From Aureimonas glaciei (GTDB lineage: Bacteria; Pseudomonadota; Alphaproteobacteria; Rhizobiales; Rhizobiaceae): a DNA stretch of 64,000 bases. Below, piece after piece: positions 8,846 through 18,445 of the stretch; within the stretch, counting starts at the first letter, position 1; every line of letters begins with the position of its first letter. The notes beneath the pieces are model-generated. The model was given only the letters and a program-made list of their open reading frames with translations. It was not told the DNA's origin and did no database searches. A program made the position numbers and the translations under genes. The DNA lies in assembly GCF_014643375.1 (NCBI RefSeq), contig NZ_BMJJ01000006.1:186001-250000 (forward strand), in the 5' to 3' direction.

Positions 8846-10345
8846 TCAGGGCGCGGACGGGCCGTTCGGCGACATCCGCAGGCCCGGACGCAGCCGGGTG
8901 AAGGGCAGGGAGGCCGGGTCGACGGGCATCGGCCCCGGCGCCGCACAAACCAGGATGGTCTCAGCGATCGGCTCGAAATCGGCGCGAAAGTGCACCGAGC
9001 TCTTGTTGACCAGGATCTTCTGCGCCTCGGGCTCGATGCCGACGAAGCGGTACATTTCCCGGTCCGCCATCTGCGCCTTGCGCGAGGCGACGACGATCCG
9101 GACGCCACCGATGCCGAGGCAGGCGGCCAGACCCAGCTGCATACGCGCGCCGCCGTAGAAGGGGCCGGAGGCGACGAGGTGACCGTCCGAAAGGGCTTCG
9201 ACGGTGCACAGGATGTCGAAGGGCGCGTCGCCTTCCACGCCCGACTTGCCGCCGAGCGAAAACGCCAAGGTCGCGCCGACACCGGCTTCATGCGCCTTTG
9301 CCGCCGCCGCGGGGTCGACGATCACGCCGATGGCCGCCTCCGTGGCCCCGCAGGCGATGAGGGCGCGCAGCATGCCTGTCGTGTCGGAATCGCCGCCGGC
9401 CCCGGGATTGTCCTGGGTATCGGCGATGACCACCGGGCGCGTCGCCATGGCCGCGATGCGCATGGCCTCGCGCACGCCGTCCTCGGGCGAATAGACCGTG
9501 CCGTCGAAGGCGCTCTCCTGCGCCAGGACCGCCGCACAGAGGTTTTCGGCGGCGGCGTCGGCCGTCGCCTGGTCGGGCGCATAGGCGAAGACCGAAGGGC
9601 CGCAATCGGCAAAGTCGGCGGCGGGAAAGCCCATGGCGAGCGAGATCGAGCCGAGGCCCACGGCTTCGCGGTCCGCCAGCCCGCCATAGAGGCTCCGGTT
9701 CGGCTCCATGCTCGTCGCCTGCCAGGCGATCGGAATGAGGAAGGGAAGCTGGCGAAAGGCCTTGACGTCGCGCTGGCCACCGAGCCGGCGCGCCATTAGG
9801 GAGGCCGCCCGCCGTCCGGTCTCGGCCATGTCGACATGCGGATAGGTGCGGTAGGCGACCAGCATGTCGGCTGCCTCGACCATTTTCGCCGTCACATTGG
9901 CGTGCAGGTCGAGACTGGCGACGATCGGCAGGTCGGGGCCGACGAGGCGCCGCAACCGCGCGAGAAGCTCGCCCTCGCCGTCGTCGACATGCTCGGCGAC
10001 CATCGCGCCGTGAAGGTCGAGATAGATCCCGTCGAGCTTTCCTGCTGCGGCGATCCCCGCGAGGATTCGCCCGGCGATCGTCTCGTAGGCCGCTTCGGTG
10101 ACATGGGCCGAAGGGCTCGCCGCGCACCAGAGCGTCGGCACGAGCGCCCAGCCGGCTGCCTCTGCCGCGGTGACGAAGCCGCTGATGCCGATGTTGACGT
10201 TGCGCGTCGACGCGATGAGGTCCGGCCCCTCGACGAGCGCCGGCCAGCCGCCGCCCTCGACGAAGGCGTCGTAGCCGGCCTTGCTCGGGCCGAACGTGTT
10301 GGTCTCGTGCATGAAGCCGGCGACGGCGATGCGGAAGGAGGACAT
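8846..10345 (-). CDS. M81 family metallopeptidase, MlrC (microcystinase C)-like
   Basis: This 499-residue protein matches the M81/MlrC family, named after the enzyme that degrades linearised microcystin fragments in Sphingomonas. The N-terminus has the family motif AGFMHETNTF (about 9-18). Further conserved parts are YLDLHGAMV, SLDLHANVTAKMV, AYRTYPHVDMAETG, and a C-terminal DTQDNPGAGGDSDTTGML segment with acidic metal ligands. It is predicted to be a cytoplasmic zinc hydrolase of peptides or amides. Here it sits between peptidases and a peptide importer, so a role in breaking down imported, perhaps unusual, peptides is reasonable. True substrate is unknown; most M81 proteins do not act on microcystin. 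Confidence 0.9.
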   Translation of the reverse strand: MSSFRIAVAGFMHETNTFGPSKAGYDAFVEGGGWPALVEGPDLIASTRNVNIGISGFVTAAEAAGWALVPTLWCAASPSAHVTEAAYETIAGRILAGIAAAGKLDGIYLDLHGAMVAEHVDDGEGELLARLRRLVGPDLPIVASLDLHANVTAKMVEAADMLVAYRTYPHVDMAETGRRAASLMARRLGGQRDVKAFRQLPFLIPIAWQATSMEPNRSLYGGLADREAVGLGSISLAMGFPAADFADCGPSVFAYAPDQATADAAAENLCAAVLAQESAFDGTVYSPEDGVREAMRIAAMATRPVVIADTQDNPGAGGDSDTTGMLRALIACGATEAAIGVIVDPAAAAKAHEAGVGATLAFSLGGKSGVEGDAPFDILCTVEALSDGHLVASGPFYGGARMQLGLAACLGIGGVRIVVASRKAQMADREMYRFVGIEPEAQKILVNKSSVHFRADFEPIAETILVCAAPGPMPVDPASLPFTRLRPGLRMSPNGPSAP

Positions 10346-10355
10346 GCGATTCCTG

Positions 10356-12035
10356 TCAGGCAGCGGTGTGGGGAGAGATTTGGGCCAGCGTCGCGGCCAG
10401 TGACTGGAAGTTCGGAAAATCCCAGTCCTTGCCCGGCGCGGCGTCGAGAAGTTCGCGGGTGTAGTCCTGCTGCGGATGGCGCAGCACCTGCGCAGCCGGC
10501 CCGTATTCGACGACGCGCCCCTTCTGCATCACGGCGACATCGTCGCAGATCTGCGCGGCGACCCGGAGATCATGGGTGATGAAGAGGATGGCGACGCCGA
10601 GCCGCTTCTGGATGTCGCCGAGGAGATCCAGCACCTGCGCCTGCACCGAAACGTCGAGCGCCGATACCGCCTCGTCGGCGACGAGGATGTCGGGCTCCAT
10701 CGCGAGCGCCCTTGCGATGGCGATGCGCTGGCGCTGCCCACCGGAGAACTGGTGCGGATGGCGGGTGACGGCGTCGGCGGGCAGGCCGACGAGTTCCAGT
10801 AATTCCCGCGCCTTCGCCTCGGCCGCGAGCTTTTTCACGCCGTAGTTGATCGGCCCCTCCGTGATGCTGTCGCCGACCGTCAGGCGCGGGTTCAGCGAGC
10901 GGTTGGGATCCTGGAAGATCATCTGGATGCGCTGGCGGAAGGGATGCAGCGCCGCGCGCGACAGGTTGGAAATGTCGTGGCCGTTGAGGCGGATGCCGCC
11001 GGCCGTCGGCTCGATCAGCCGCATCACGCAGCGCGCCACTGTCGATTTGCCCGAGCCGCTCTCGCCGACGATGCCGAGCGTGCGGCCGCGCTTCAGGACG
11101 AGGCTGACCTTGTCTGCGGCGACCGTCTGGTGGCTGCGCCGCAGCAGCGACCGGCGGCCATAGGTCATGCCGAGCTCGATCGTCTCCAGCACCGTCTCCT
11201 GGCTCGTCTCGGCCCGGGCCGGACGGGGCAGCAGCGCCGGCACGGCCTTGAGGAGGTCGCGGGTATAATCCTTCGCCGGCGCCGTCAGGATCGTCCGCGT
11301 CGCGCCGGTTTCGACGATCTCGCCATGGTGCATGACGCAGACGCGGTCGGCGATGTCGGCGACGACGCCCATGTCATGGGTGATGAAGAGGACGGAGGTG
11401 CCGAGATCCTTCTGCAGGTCGCGGATGAGTTTCAGGATCTGCTTCTGGGTGGTGACGTCGAGCGCCGTGGTCGGCTCGTCGGCGATGAGGAGTTTCGGCC
11501 TCAGGATCAGCGCCATGGCAATCATGATGCGCTGGCGCTGGCCGCCCGAGAGCTGGTGCGGGTAGGAGGCGTGGATCCGGGGCACGTCGGGAAGATGGAC
11601 CTGCTCCAGCATGTCGAGCACCTGCCGGCGCTGTTCGCGCGCCCCGAGGGACGAATGCGCCTGCAGCACCTCCTCGATCTGCCGCCCGACGGTGATGACC
11701 GGGTTGAGGGCCGTCATCGGTTCCTGGAAGACCATCGACATGCGCGTCGCGCGCAGCGCCTTCAGCCGGTTCGGCCTGACAGCGAGGACGTCCTCGCCCT
11801 CGAGCAGGATCCGCCCGCTGCGCGCCACCAGCGCCCCCTTCGGCAGGAGGCCCATGGTCGCCAGCGACGTCACCGACTTGCCCGATCCGCTCTCGCCGAC
11901 GAGGCAGACGGTTTCGCCGGCACCGATCTCCAGCGAGATGCCCTTGAGGATCGGGATCGGGCGCGGGCCCCCGGTGGTGACGACGAGGTCCTCGATCGCG
12001 AGGATCGGGGCCAGCGGGTCGGTGGTGGCGGTCAT
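10356..12035 (-). CDS. Dipeptide ABC transporter ATPase, fused DppD-DppF (GsiA type)
   Basis: This 559-residue protein carries two complete ABC ATPase domains in one chain, as in GsiA/YejF. Domain 1 has GESGSGKSV, signature [10 protein letters not shown] and Walker [13 protein letters not shown]. Domain 2 has [24 protein letters not shown] and [12 protein letters not shown]. Each domain ends with the oligopeptide-type extension. It powers the permease pair encoded at 12032-13860. The open frame continues upstream, but the start MTATTDPL is chosen because it overlaps the preceding permease stop by ATGA and fits the family N-terminus. It lies just upstream of the MlrC-like gene (10 bases). Confidence 0.95.
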   Translation of the reverse strand: MTATTDPLAPILAIEDLVVTTGGPRPIPILKGISLEIGAGETVCLVGESGSGKSVTSLATMGLLPKGALVARSGRILLEGEDVLAVRPNRLKALRATRMSMVFQEPMTALNPVITVGRQIEEVLQAHSSLGAREQRRQVLDMLEQVHLPDVPRIHASYPHQLSGGQRQRIMIAMALILRPKLLIADEPTTALDVTTQKQILKLIRDLQKDLGTSVLFITHDMGVVADIADRVCVMHHGEIVETGATRTILTAPAKDYTRDLLKAVPALLPRPARAETSQETVLETIELGMTYGRRSLLRRSHQTVAADKVSLVLKRGRTLGIVGESGSGKSTVARCVMRLIEPTAGGIRLNGHDISNLSRAALHPFRQRIQMIFQDPNRSLNPRLTVGDSITEGPINYGVKKLAAEAKARELLELVGLPADAVTRHPHQFSGGQRQRIAIARALAMEPDILVADEAVSALDVSVQAQVLDLLGDIQKRLGVAILFITHDLRVAAQICDDVAVMQKGRVVEYGPAAQVLRHPQQDYTRELLDAAPGKDWDFPNFQSLAATLAQISPHTAA

Positions 12036-12919
12036 CGGCCGGCTCCCCTCTGCTTGAGACGGGGATCGAGAAGGTCGCGCGCGGTGTCGCCGAGAAGGTT
12101 GATCGCCAGGATGCAGGCCGACAGGAACAGGCCGGGCCAGAAGATCAGCAGCGGCAACAGCTGGAAGTAGACGCGCCCCTCCGACATGATGTTGCCCCAG
12201 GAGGGCGTCTCGGTGCCGACGCCGGCGCCGAGGAAGGAGAGGATCGCTTCGGTCAGGATCGCCGAGGCGCAGACATAGGTCGCCTGGACGATCAGGGGCC
12301 CCAGCGTGTTCGGCATCAGGTGCCGCCACATGATCTTCGGCAGGCTGCTGCCGACGGCGATCGCCGCCTCGACATAGGGCTCCTCGCGCGCGCCGAGGAC
12401 GACGGAGCGCACCAGCCGGACGACGCGCGGGATTTCCGGCAAGGTGATGGCGACGAGGACGGTCCAGAGGCTGGCGCCGGCGAGCGAGACGACGGCGATG
12501 GCGAGGAGGATGCTCGGGATCGCCATCAGCCCGTCCATGATGCGCATCAGCACGGCATCGAGCGGCCGGAAGAAGCCGGCGAGGAGCCCGAGCGGCAGGC
12601 CGACGGCGACGCTGATCGCGGCGGCGCCGATGCCGACGATGAGCGAGATGCGGGCGCCGTAAATGACGCGCGAGAACAGGTCGCGGCCATAGGCGTCGGT
12701 GCCCATCCAGTGCAGGTCGGACGCCGCCTTCAGCCGCTGCGCCGGGTTCATCTCGATCGGATCATAGGGGGCGAGCAGCGGCGCGAAGATCGCCATCGCC
12801 ACGATCAGGAAGAGCACCACGGCGGCGACGGAGCCGGCAAAGCCGAGTCGCTCGAAGGGCAGGACGGGGAGGCGCCGGCGGCGCGCGGGCTCGGCGGAAG
12901 CGTCCACGGGAAAGGCCAT
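12032..12919 (-). CDS. Dipeptide ABC transporter permease, DppC-like (second system)
   Basis: This 295-residue inner-membrane permease has an N-terminal membrane segment after a basic cytoplasmic stretch, then the motif HWMGTDAYGRDLFSR and five more hydrophobic segments with the coupling loop VEAAIAVGSSLPKIMWRHLM. The start MAFPVDAS is used because its ATG shares a base with the upstream permease stop (TGATG), although the frame stays open upstream. It completes the second peptide transporter with the DppB-like gene, the fused ATPase and the binding protein at 13958-15565. Confidence 0.93.
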   Translation of the reverse strand: MAFPVDASAEPARRRRLPVLPFERLGFAGSVAAVVLFLIVAMAIFAPLLAPYDPIEMNPAQRLKAASDLHWMGTDAYGRDLFSRVIYGARISLIVGIGAAAISVAVGLPLGLLAGFFRPLDAVLMRIMDGLMAIPSILLAIAVVSLAGASLWTVLVAITLPEIPRVVRLVRSVVLGAREEPYVEAAIAVGSSLPKIMWRHLMPNTLGPLIVQATYVCASAILTEAILSFLGAGVGTETPSWGNIMSEGRVYFQLLPLLIFWPGLFLSACILAINLLGDTARDLLDPRLKQRGAGR

Positions 12920-13860
12920 CAATAACGGATCCTCGGGTCGAGAAAGGCGTAGGACAGGTCGATCAGGAGATTGATCGCCACGTAGATGCCGCTGGTGAAG
13001 AGGATGAGTCCCTGGATCACCGGATAGTCGCGGGCGAGGATCGCATCGACCGTCAGCCGGCCGAGGCCGGGGATGTTGAAGACGCTCTCGGTGACGACGA
13101 CGCCCGAGATCATCAGGGCAAAGCCCGTGCCGATGACGGTGAGGATCGGCACAGCGGCGTTGCGCAACGCATGCCGGAAAAGCACCTTTCGCTCGTCCAG
13201 CCCCTTGGCGCGCGCGGTGCGGACATAGTCCTCGCCGAGGACGTCCAGCATGGCGGCACGGGTCATCCGCGCGATCAGCGCGATGTAGATCGAGGCGAGC
13301 GTCAGCGCCGGCAGGATGGCCCGCTGCAGGAACGGCCCGAACCCCTCGAAGACGCTGCGAAAGCCCTGCACGGGCAGCCATTTGAGGTCGAGGGCGAAGA
13401 TCTGGATGAGGATGTAGCCGATCACGAAGATCGGGATGGAAAAGCCGACGACGCAGATCGTCATCACCAAATTGTCGATCCAGCTGCCGTGCTTCCAGGC
13501 GGCGAGGACGCCGAGCGGCACCGAGATCAGGATGGTCAGCGCCATGGTCAGGAGCGCCAGGCTGATGGTCGGCTCGAGCCGCTGGCCGATGAGCGTGGTC
13601 ACCGGGGTCTTCGAGATCAGCGAGGTGCCGAAGTCGCCGGTGAGGAGCTGCGCGCTCCAGGTGACGAACTGGGTGGTGAGCGGCTGGTTGAGGCCCAGCG
13701 CCTCGCGGATGTCGTCGAGCTGCTGCGGCGTCGCCATGTCGCCCGCGATGATCGCGGCGGGATCGCCCGGCGTCAGGCGCAGGAGCAGGAAGACGAAGAG
13801 CGCGACGACGACCATGACCGGAATGGCGGCGAGGACGCGGCGGACGAAATAGGCGAGCAT
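12919..13860 (-). CDS. Dipeptide ABC transporter permease, DppB-like (second system)
   Basis: This 313-residue permease begins with MLAYFVRRVLAAIPVMVVV, the classic DppB start, and has six predicted membrane segments. The periplasmic loop contains LRLTPGDPAAIIAGD, typical of the family. The coupling loop reads VRTARAKGLDERKVLFRHAL. The longer open frame upstream adds an arginine/proline-rich stretch that does not look like the family, so it is excluded. It follows its binding protein gene by 97 bases and is translationally linked to the DppC-like gene. Confidence 0.93.
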   Translation of the reverse strand: MLAYFVRRVLAAIPVMVVVALFVFLLLRLTPGDPAAIIAGDMATPQQLDDIREALGLNQPLTTQFVTWSAQLLTGDFGTSLISKTPVTTLIGQRLEPTISLALLTMALTILISVPLGVLAAWKHGSWIDNLVMTICVVGFSIPIFVIGYILIQIFALDLKWLPVQGFRSVFEGFGPFLQRAILPALTLASIYIALIARMTRAAMLDVLGEDYVRTARAKGLDERKVLFRHALRNAAVPILTVIGTGFALMISGVVVTESVFNIPGLGRLTVDAILARDYPVIQGLILFTSGIYVAINLLIDLSYAFLDPRIRY

Positions 13861-13957
13861 GCCGGGACCCCGAGGCCGGAGGAAGGGATGCGGCCGCCGG
13901 AAGCGGCCGCAGGCGATGCCGGCGGCGGATCGGGAGGACCCGACCCGCCGCAAGGCA

Positions 13958-15565
13958 TCAGGACTTCTTCTCGACGCTCCAGAAGACCGGGACCGGTCCC
14001 TTCAGCACGCCGGAGAGCTCGTTGCGCCAGGCGGAGGGGCTGAGATACTGGCCGAGCGGAATGTAATTCACCACCTCGTAGGCATGCGCCTGCAGCCGCG
14101 CAGCGATTTCCTTGCGCTGCTCGTCGGTCTCGGCCTTGACGAATTCCTTGCGCATCGCCTCCAGTTCCGGATCGTCGGGCCAGCCGAACCAGGCCTTTTC
14201 CTTGCCGAGGCCGTTCAGCATCGGGCTGACAATCGGGTTCCAGATCTCCGGGATCACCCAGTTGGTGAAGAACATGTTCCAGCCGCCCTCGGCCGGCGAT
14301 GCCTGACTCGCTCGGCGGGTGACCAGGGTCTGCCAGTCCATCGGCTGCAGGTCGACGGTGAAGCCGGCCTGCCGCAGCAGTTGCGCGGCCACCACCGGCT
14401 GCGGGCTGACGGAGGACACGTCGGTCGGCTGCATCAGCACGATCGGCGTGCCGTCGTAGCCGGCTTCCTCCAGGAGCTTCTTGGCGCCCTCGGGATCCGA
14501 TCCCGCGACGATGGAGGCGGCTCCGGCATCGGTTTCGAGCGGCGAGCCGCAGCCATACATCGAGCCGCAGACGGAGTAGTATTCCGGATTGCCGACGAGG
14601 GCGCCGAGCACGTCGGTCTGATTCATCGCCAGATGCGCGGCGCGCCGGATCTTGACGTTGTCGAAGGGAGGATAGAGCCAGTTCAGCCGGCCCATGGTCT
14701 GGTAGCCGAGCGGGTTGAGGACGTCGACGGTGATCTCCTCATTGACCGACAGCAGCGGCAACAGGTCGATCGGCGGCTGCTCGATGAAGTCGATCTCGCC
14801 CGAATTCAGTGCGTTGATCGCCGTCTGCGCGTCCGGCATGGCGATCCAGGTGACGCGGTCGACCTTCACCGACTTGCCGCCGGAGGTCCAGCTCGCCGGC
14901 TCGTCGCGCGGCTTGTAGTCGGTGAACTTGTCGTAGACGACCTTGACGCCCGGCTGGTACTCGCCCGCGACGAACCGGAAGGGGCCAGAGCCGATCTGCT
15001 CGGCGATGGCTTCGGTGGAGGGCGTCTTGGCGATGCGCTCGGGCATCATGAAGGCCGGCACCGCGGACGGCTTGGCGATCAGCTCGATGACGTAGGAGAA
15101 GGGCTCCGACAGCGTCAGCACGATGGTCTTGGCGTCGGTCGCCTCGATGCTCTTGGTGTACTGCATCAGCATCTGGCCGCCGCCGTCGCGCTCGGCCCAG
15201 CGCTTCAGCGAGGCGACGCAGTCGGCCGCCGTGACGTCGCCGCCGTCATGCCATTTCAGCCCGTCGCGCAGGGTGAAGGTGTAGGCCATCTTGTCGTCGG
15301 AGACCGCCCAGGAGGCCATCTGTGGCTGCGGCGCCTTGTTCTCGTCGACGCTGAGCAGCGTATCGAAGATCATGTAGCCGTGATTTCGGGTGATGTGCGC
15401 CGTGGTAATGATCGGGTCGAGAACGCGCAGGCCCGAATGCATCACCGCCCGGATTTCGCTGGCCCCGGCAGGGGCGGCGCCAATGCCGGCGAGGGCGATC
15501 GTCGAGGCAAGGAGGGCGGCGCGCCATCGCGTGCCGGTCGTCGTCGCGGTCGGAAAGGGCTTCAT
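13958..15565 (-). CDS. ABC transporter substrate-binding protein, peptide family 5 (second system)
   Basis: This 535-residue periplasmic protein has a signal peptide (basic N-terminus, hydrophobic stretch LLASTIALAGIGAAPAGA, cleavage after Ala-Ser-Ala-like residues). The mature protein shows SBP family 5 features including HSGLRVLDPIITTAHITR and DGLKWHDGGDVTAADC. An AAGGA ribosome binding site stands nine bases before the ATG. It is the receptor of the second transporter. Its gene follows the gamma-glutamyltransferase gene by about 60 bases, so the ligand may be a gamma-glutamyl compound or a product of that enzyme; this is inference from position. Confidence 0.93.
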   Translation of the reverse strand: MKPFPTATTTGTRWRAALLASTIALAGIGAAPAGASEIRAVMHSGLRVLDPIITTAHITRNHGYMIFDTLLSVDENKAPQPQMASWAVSDDKMAYTFTLRDGLKWHDGGDVTAADCVASLKRWAERDGGGQMLMQYTKSIEATDAKTIVLTLSEPFSYVIELIAKPSAVPAFMMPERIAKTPSTEAIAEQIGSGPFRFVAGEYQPGVKVVYDKFTDYKPRDEPASWTSGGKSVKVDRVTWIAMPDAQTAINALNSGEIDFIEQPPIDLLPLLSVNEEITVDVLNPLGYQTMGRLNWLYPPFDNVKIRRAAHLAMNQTDVLGALVGNPEYYSVCGSMYGCGSPLETDAGAASIVAGSDPEGAKKLLEEAGYDGTPIVLMQPTDVSSVSPQPVVAAQLLRQAGFTVDLQPMDWQTLVTRRASQASPAEGGWNMFFTNWVIPEIWNPIVSPMLNGLGKEKAWFGWPDDPELEAMRKEFVKAETDEQRKEIAARLQAHAYEVVNYIPLGQYLSPSAWRNELSGVLKGPVPVFWSVEKKS

Positions 15566-15626
15566 CGGCGGTTTTCCTTCATCGGTGGGGGAGAGGGAGC
15601 GGGCGACACGACGATGCGGCGACGCC

Positions 15627-17210
15627 TTACTCCGGGGGCGGCGCAGGTTCGGCGACGGCGTCTGCCCAGGGGGACATGATTTCGCTGGCGCCGAAATTCT
15701 CGCCGGCCTGGCGCATGACGCCGACGGGGCAGGCGAAGGAATGGGGATAGACGGTCCGGGGCGCGGTCACGACGCGGTGTCGGTCGGACAAAGCAAGGAT
15801 CACCTCGGCCGGCAGCGCCGCATCGGCGATGACGGTCGCTCCGCCGCTGACGTCGATCCGCGGCTGATGGAAGGCCGCCTCGAGGCTCATGGCATTGTCG
15901 ACGAGGAAGGACGAAAGCTGGGCGATCGCCGGCATGATTTTTCGCCCGCCCGAGGCGCCGATGGCAAAGCGCGCTGTTCCGGTCTCGCCGATCACCGGGC
16001 AGACGTTCATCAGGCAGCGCTTTCCCGGCGCCAGGGAATTGGCATGGCCGGGCTCGGGATCGAACCACATGATGCCGTTGTTGAGGAGGAGCCCCGTCCC
16101 CGGCGAGACGACGCGGGCGCCGAAGACCGACAGCAGCGTCTGCGTCATCGCCACCATGTTGCCGGCGCGGTCTACGACGGAGAAGTGCGTGGTGCAGGCA
16201 GGGCTGTGCGGCGCCTCGTTGTCGCCGTCCACGGCCAGCCGCCGCGCATAGGCCGAAGCCAGCGCATCGGCCAGCGCCGCGTAGCTCGCGGGGCCGGGAC
16301 CGTCCGCCGCCGGCGCGAGCGTTTGCGACAGCTGCGAAAACACGTCGGCGAAAGCCGGGCCGGCCGTCAGCGCCGGTGGCAGATAGAAGCCGCCGCCGCG
16401 GTAGGGCGTCCGCTCGATGGCGGTGAGGCTGGCGCGGTAGGCGCGCAGGTCCCCGAAGGACAGCGATCCGCCTTTGGCGGCGATGTCGGCCGCGAGCTGC
16501 CGCCCGACCTCGCCGTCGTAGAACTCGCGGAAACCCAGCTCGCCCAGGCGATCGAGCGTCGCGGCCATCGCGTCGTTGACGATCCGACGCTCGGCCAGCG
16601 GCGTGGTGCTGGCGAGCGGCGGCCACTGGCCGTCGTCGAGAAACAGCGCGGCGGCGTCGACGTCGCGGGAAAGCGCGCGGGTGGCGGAAGCCAGCATGAG
16701 CGCGGCGTACCAGTCGACCTCCAGACCCCGGCGGGCGAGAGCGGCGGCGGGCGCGAGAAGATCACGCCAGGGCATCGTGCCGAAGCGCGCATGTGCCTGG
16801 CCAATGCCGTCGACGACGCCAGGAACCGCCACCGCGCCGGCGCCCTCGACATTGCGGTCGCCGACCACCGCCTTCCAGGGAAAGAGATCCGAGGCCAGAC
16901 CCTGGCCCGAAAGGGGATAGTCGGCCGGGTCGAGGGCGGCCGGGGACCGCATGCCATAGTCGATCGAATAGGCCCGCTGCTCGGCCTCGCGCCAGACGAT
17001 CATCGTGCCGCCGCCCGCCGGTCCGCTCATCCACGGCTCGACGACGCCCAGCGCGAAGGAGGTGGCGACCGCCGCGTCGACCGCGTCGCCGCCGGCGGCC
17101 AGGACCTCGGCGCCAACCTCTGCCGCCAGCCCGCTCTGCGCGGCGACGATGCCGCCGGAAGAAGCGACGGCCGGCTTGCGGACGATCTGCGTCGGCGTCC
17201 GCACGTTCAT
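15627..17210 (-). CDS. ggt: Gamma-glutamyltransferase family protein
   Basis: This 527-residue N-terminal nucleophile hydrolase is of the gamma-glutamyltranspeptidase family, which cleaves or transfers gamma-glutamyl groups from glutathione and related amides. The precursor should cleave itself before the nucleophilic Thr in ACTTHFSVVD, giving large and small subunits. Other family motifs are GGNAV-like GGDAVDAAVATSFALGVV near the N-terminus, GGGTMIVW, and the small-subunit stretches LLLNNGIMWFDP and GKRCLMNVCP. No convincing signal peptide is seen from the start MNVRTPTQ, so it may act in the cytoplasm, unlike periplasmic E. coli Ggt. An upstream in-frame start adds 30 residues without a leader. 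It is the promoter-proximal gene of the minus-strand array. Confidence 0.9.
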   Translation of the reverse strand: MNVRTPTQIVRKPAVASSGGIVAAQSGLAAEVGAEVLAAGGDAVDAAVATSFALGVVEPWMSGPAGGGTMIVWREAEQRAYSIDYGMRSPAALDPADYPLSGQGLASDLFPWKAVVGDRNVEGAGAVAVPGVVDGIGQAHARFGTMPWRDLLAPAAALARRGLEVDWYAALMLASATRALSRDVDAAALFLDDGQWPPLASTTPLAERRIVNDAMAATLDRLGELGFREFYDGEVGRQLAADIAAKGGSLSFGDLRAYRASLTAIERTPYRGGGFYLPPALTAGPAFADVFSQLSQTLAPAADGPGPASYAALADALASAYARRLAVDGDNEAPHSPACTTHFSVVDRAGNMVAMTQTLLSVFGARVVSPGTGLLLNNGIMWFDPEPGHANSLAPGKRCLMNVCPVIGETGTARFAIGASGGRKIMPAIAQLSSFLVDNAMSLEAAFHQPRIDVSGGATVIADAALPAEVILALSDRHRVVTAPRTVYPHSFACPVGVMRQAGENFGASEIMSPWADAVAEPAPPPE

Positions 17211-17400
17211 GCGCCGTCCGCACCGCTGGCGCGCCGTTCCGCCGTGGCGGAAGCGTCGTGGGGTTCCCAAGTGCTGGATCTTCGCGATATCATAATGCAA
17301 TATCCATAACCGTATTATGCTAAGGTTACGGTCGAGATCGCAGAATAGTCAACCAGCTATCCTGCCCAAATAATGTGCGCTGCAACATGAGGACTGCCTC
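17211..17400. promoter_or_regulatory. Divergent promoter region with inverted repeats, probable IclR operator
   Basis: This AT-richer gap separates the divergent gamma-glutamyltransferase and IclR genes. It holds two nested inverted repeats: GATAT (17286-17290) with ATATC (17300-17304), and CATAAT (17291-17296) with ATTATG (17314-17319). IclR proteins often bind such palindromes between their own gene and the target operon, so this is the best operator candidate. No exact minus 10 or minus 35 box can be fixed by eye. Confidence 0.5.
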
Positions 17401-18162
17401 TTGGATTTACCGAACCCGCGCCAGGACACTCTCTTCGTCGCCTCGCTGGAGAAGGGAATGCGGGTCCTCGAGGCCTTCGGCGAGTCCCGCCCGGAAATGA
17501 GTCTCCAGCAGCTGGCGGCGGCTGCCGGGCTCGACAAAAGCGCCACGCAGCGCTTCGCCAACACGCTGCATCGCCTCGGCTATCTCGCCAAGGATCCGGT
17601 GACGCGGCGCTACCGGCCGGCGATCAAGTGCCTCGAACTGGCCAATGCCTATCTCTGGTCGGAGGAACTGCTGCGGGTGGCGATGCCGAAGCTGATCGAC
17701 CTGCGCCAGGCCATCGGCGAGACGGTCAATCTCGCCATCCTGGACGGGGACAGCATCGTCTACGCCGTCCGCCTGCCGAACGCGCGCACGAGCTTTACCG
17801 CCTCGATCATCGGCCGACGGATTCCGGCCCTCAACACGTCGAGCGGCCGGGCCATGCTGTCGCTTTCGGAGCCGTCGGAGCGCCGGCGCTGCGTGGAGGA
17901 ATGGCCGATGCGGCGCTATACCGCCCACACGCTGATGGACCGCGGCGCGATCCTTGCCCTCGTCGACGAAGCCGCCACGAAGGGCTATTCGATCGGCTTC
18001 GACGAGATCATGATCAACGAGATCGGCCTTTCCGCCGCAATCCGCGGCAGCGGTCGCACACGGGCGGCGATCCAATGCTCGCTCTCGGCCACGCACTGGG
18101 ACACGGCCCGGATCGAACGCCTGATCATCCCGCCGCTGATCGACACGATCAACTCGTTCTAG
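17401..18162 (+). CDS. IclR family transcriptional regulator
   Basis: This 253-residue regulator has an N-terminal winged helix (about 10-75; the recognition region reads LAAAAGLDKSATQRFANTLHRLGYL) and a C-terminal IclR effector-binding domain with the segment NLAILDGDSIVYAVRLPN. It starts at TTG; a GAGGA site lies about eight bases upstream and no in-frame ATG fits. It is divergent from the gamma-glutamyltransferase gene and is the only regulator beside the 17 kb peptide-degradation array, so it probably controls that array and itself. The effector is unknown. Confidence 0.93.
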   Translation: MDLPNPRQDTLFVASLEKGMRVLEAFGESRPEMSLQQLAAAAGLDKSATQRFANTLHRLGYLAKDPVTRRYRPAIKCLELANAYLWSEELLRVAMPKLIDLRQAIGETVNLAILDGDSIVYAVRLPNARTSFTASIIGRRIPALNTSSGRAMLSLSEPSERRRCVEEWPMRRYTAHTLMDRGAILALVDEAATKGYSIGFDEIMINEIGLSAAIRGSGRTRAAIQCSLSATHWDTARIERLIIPPLIDTINSF

Positions 18163-18355
18163 GGCGCCGGACGCGCCGCCGCGCGAAGTTCAGACCGATC
18201 GCACTCCGTCGCATGCCGGCGGACGACCCTGTGGATTCCGGTGGCGCCATCAACCAGTGCGTGTTAGTTTCGCTCTGGGATTGCATAGTCTGTGATGTTG
18301 CGGGTTCGGGCCGTGCCTGGCGCACCGCCGGCGCCGACGGGCGGGCGACGTTGAA

Positions 18356-18374
18356 CCACCCCGCGGTGGGGTGG
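18356..18374. other. GC-rich hairpin upstream of the BtpA-family gene
   Basis: CCACCCC (18356-18362) and GGGGTGG (18368-18374) can pair around a five-base loop. It lies in the 283-base gap between the IclR gene and the BtpA-family gene, about 70 bases before the start. It could be a weak terminator of the IclR transcript or a leader structure. It has no T-run. Confidence 0.3.
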
Positions 18375-18445
18375 GGACGCCCCGGCGAGGGAGCGTGCGG
18401 GCGATCCCGCGCCGTCCGCGATGTCCGAGACGAATGGGGGAGCCC

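Noticed and set aside
7730-9799. Plus-strand open frame of almost 690 codons
   Set aside because: It is antisense to the second M20D and the MlrC-like genes; composition is that of a shadow frame.
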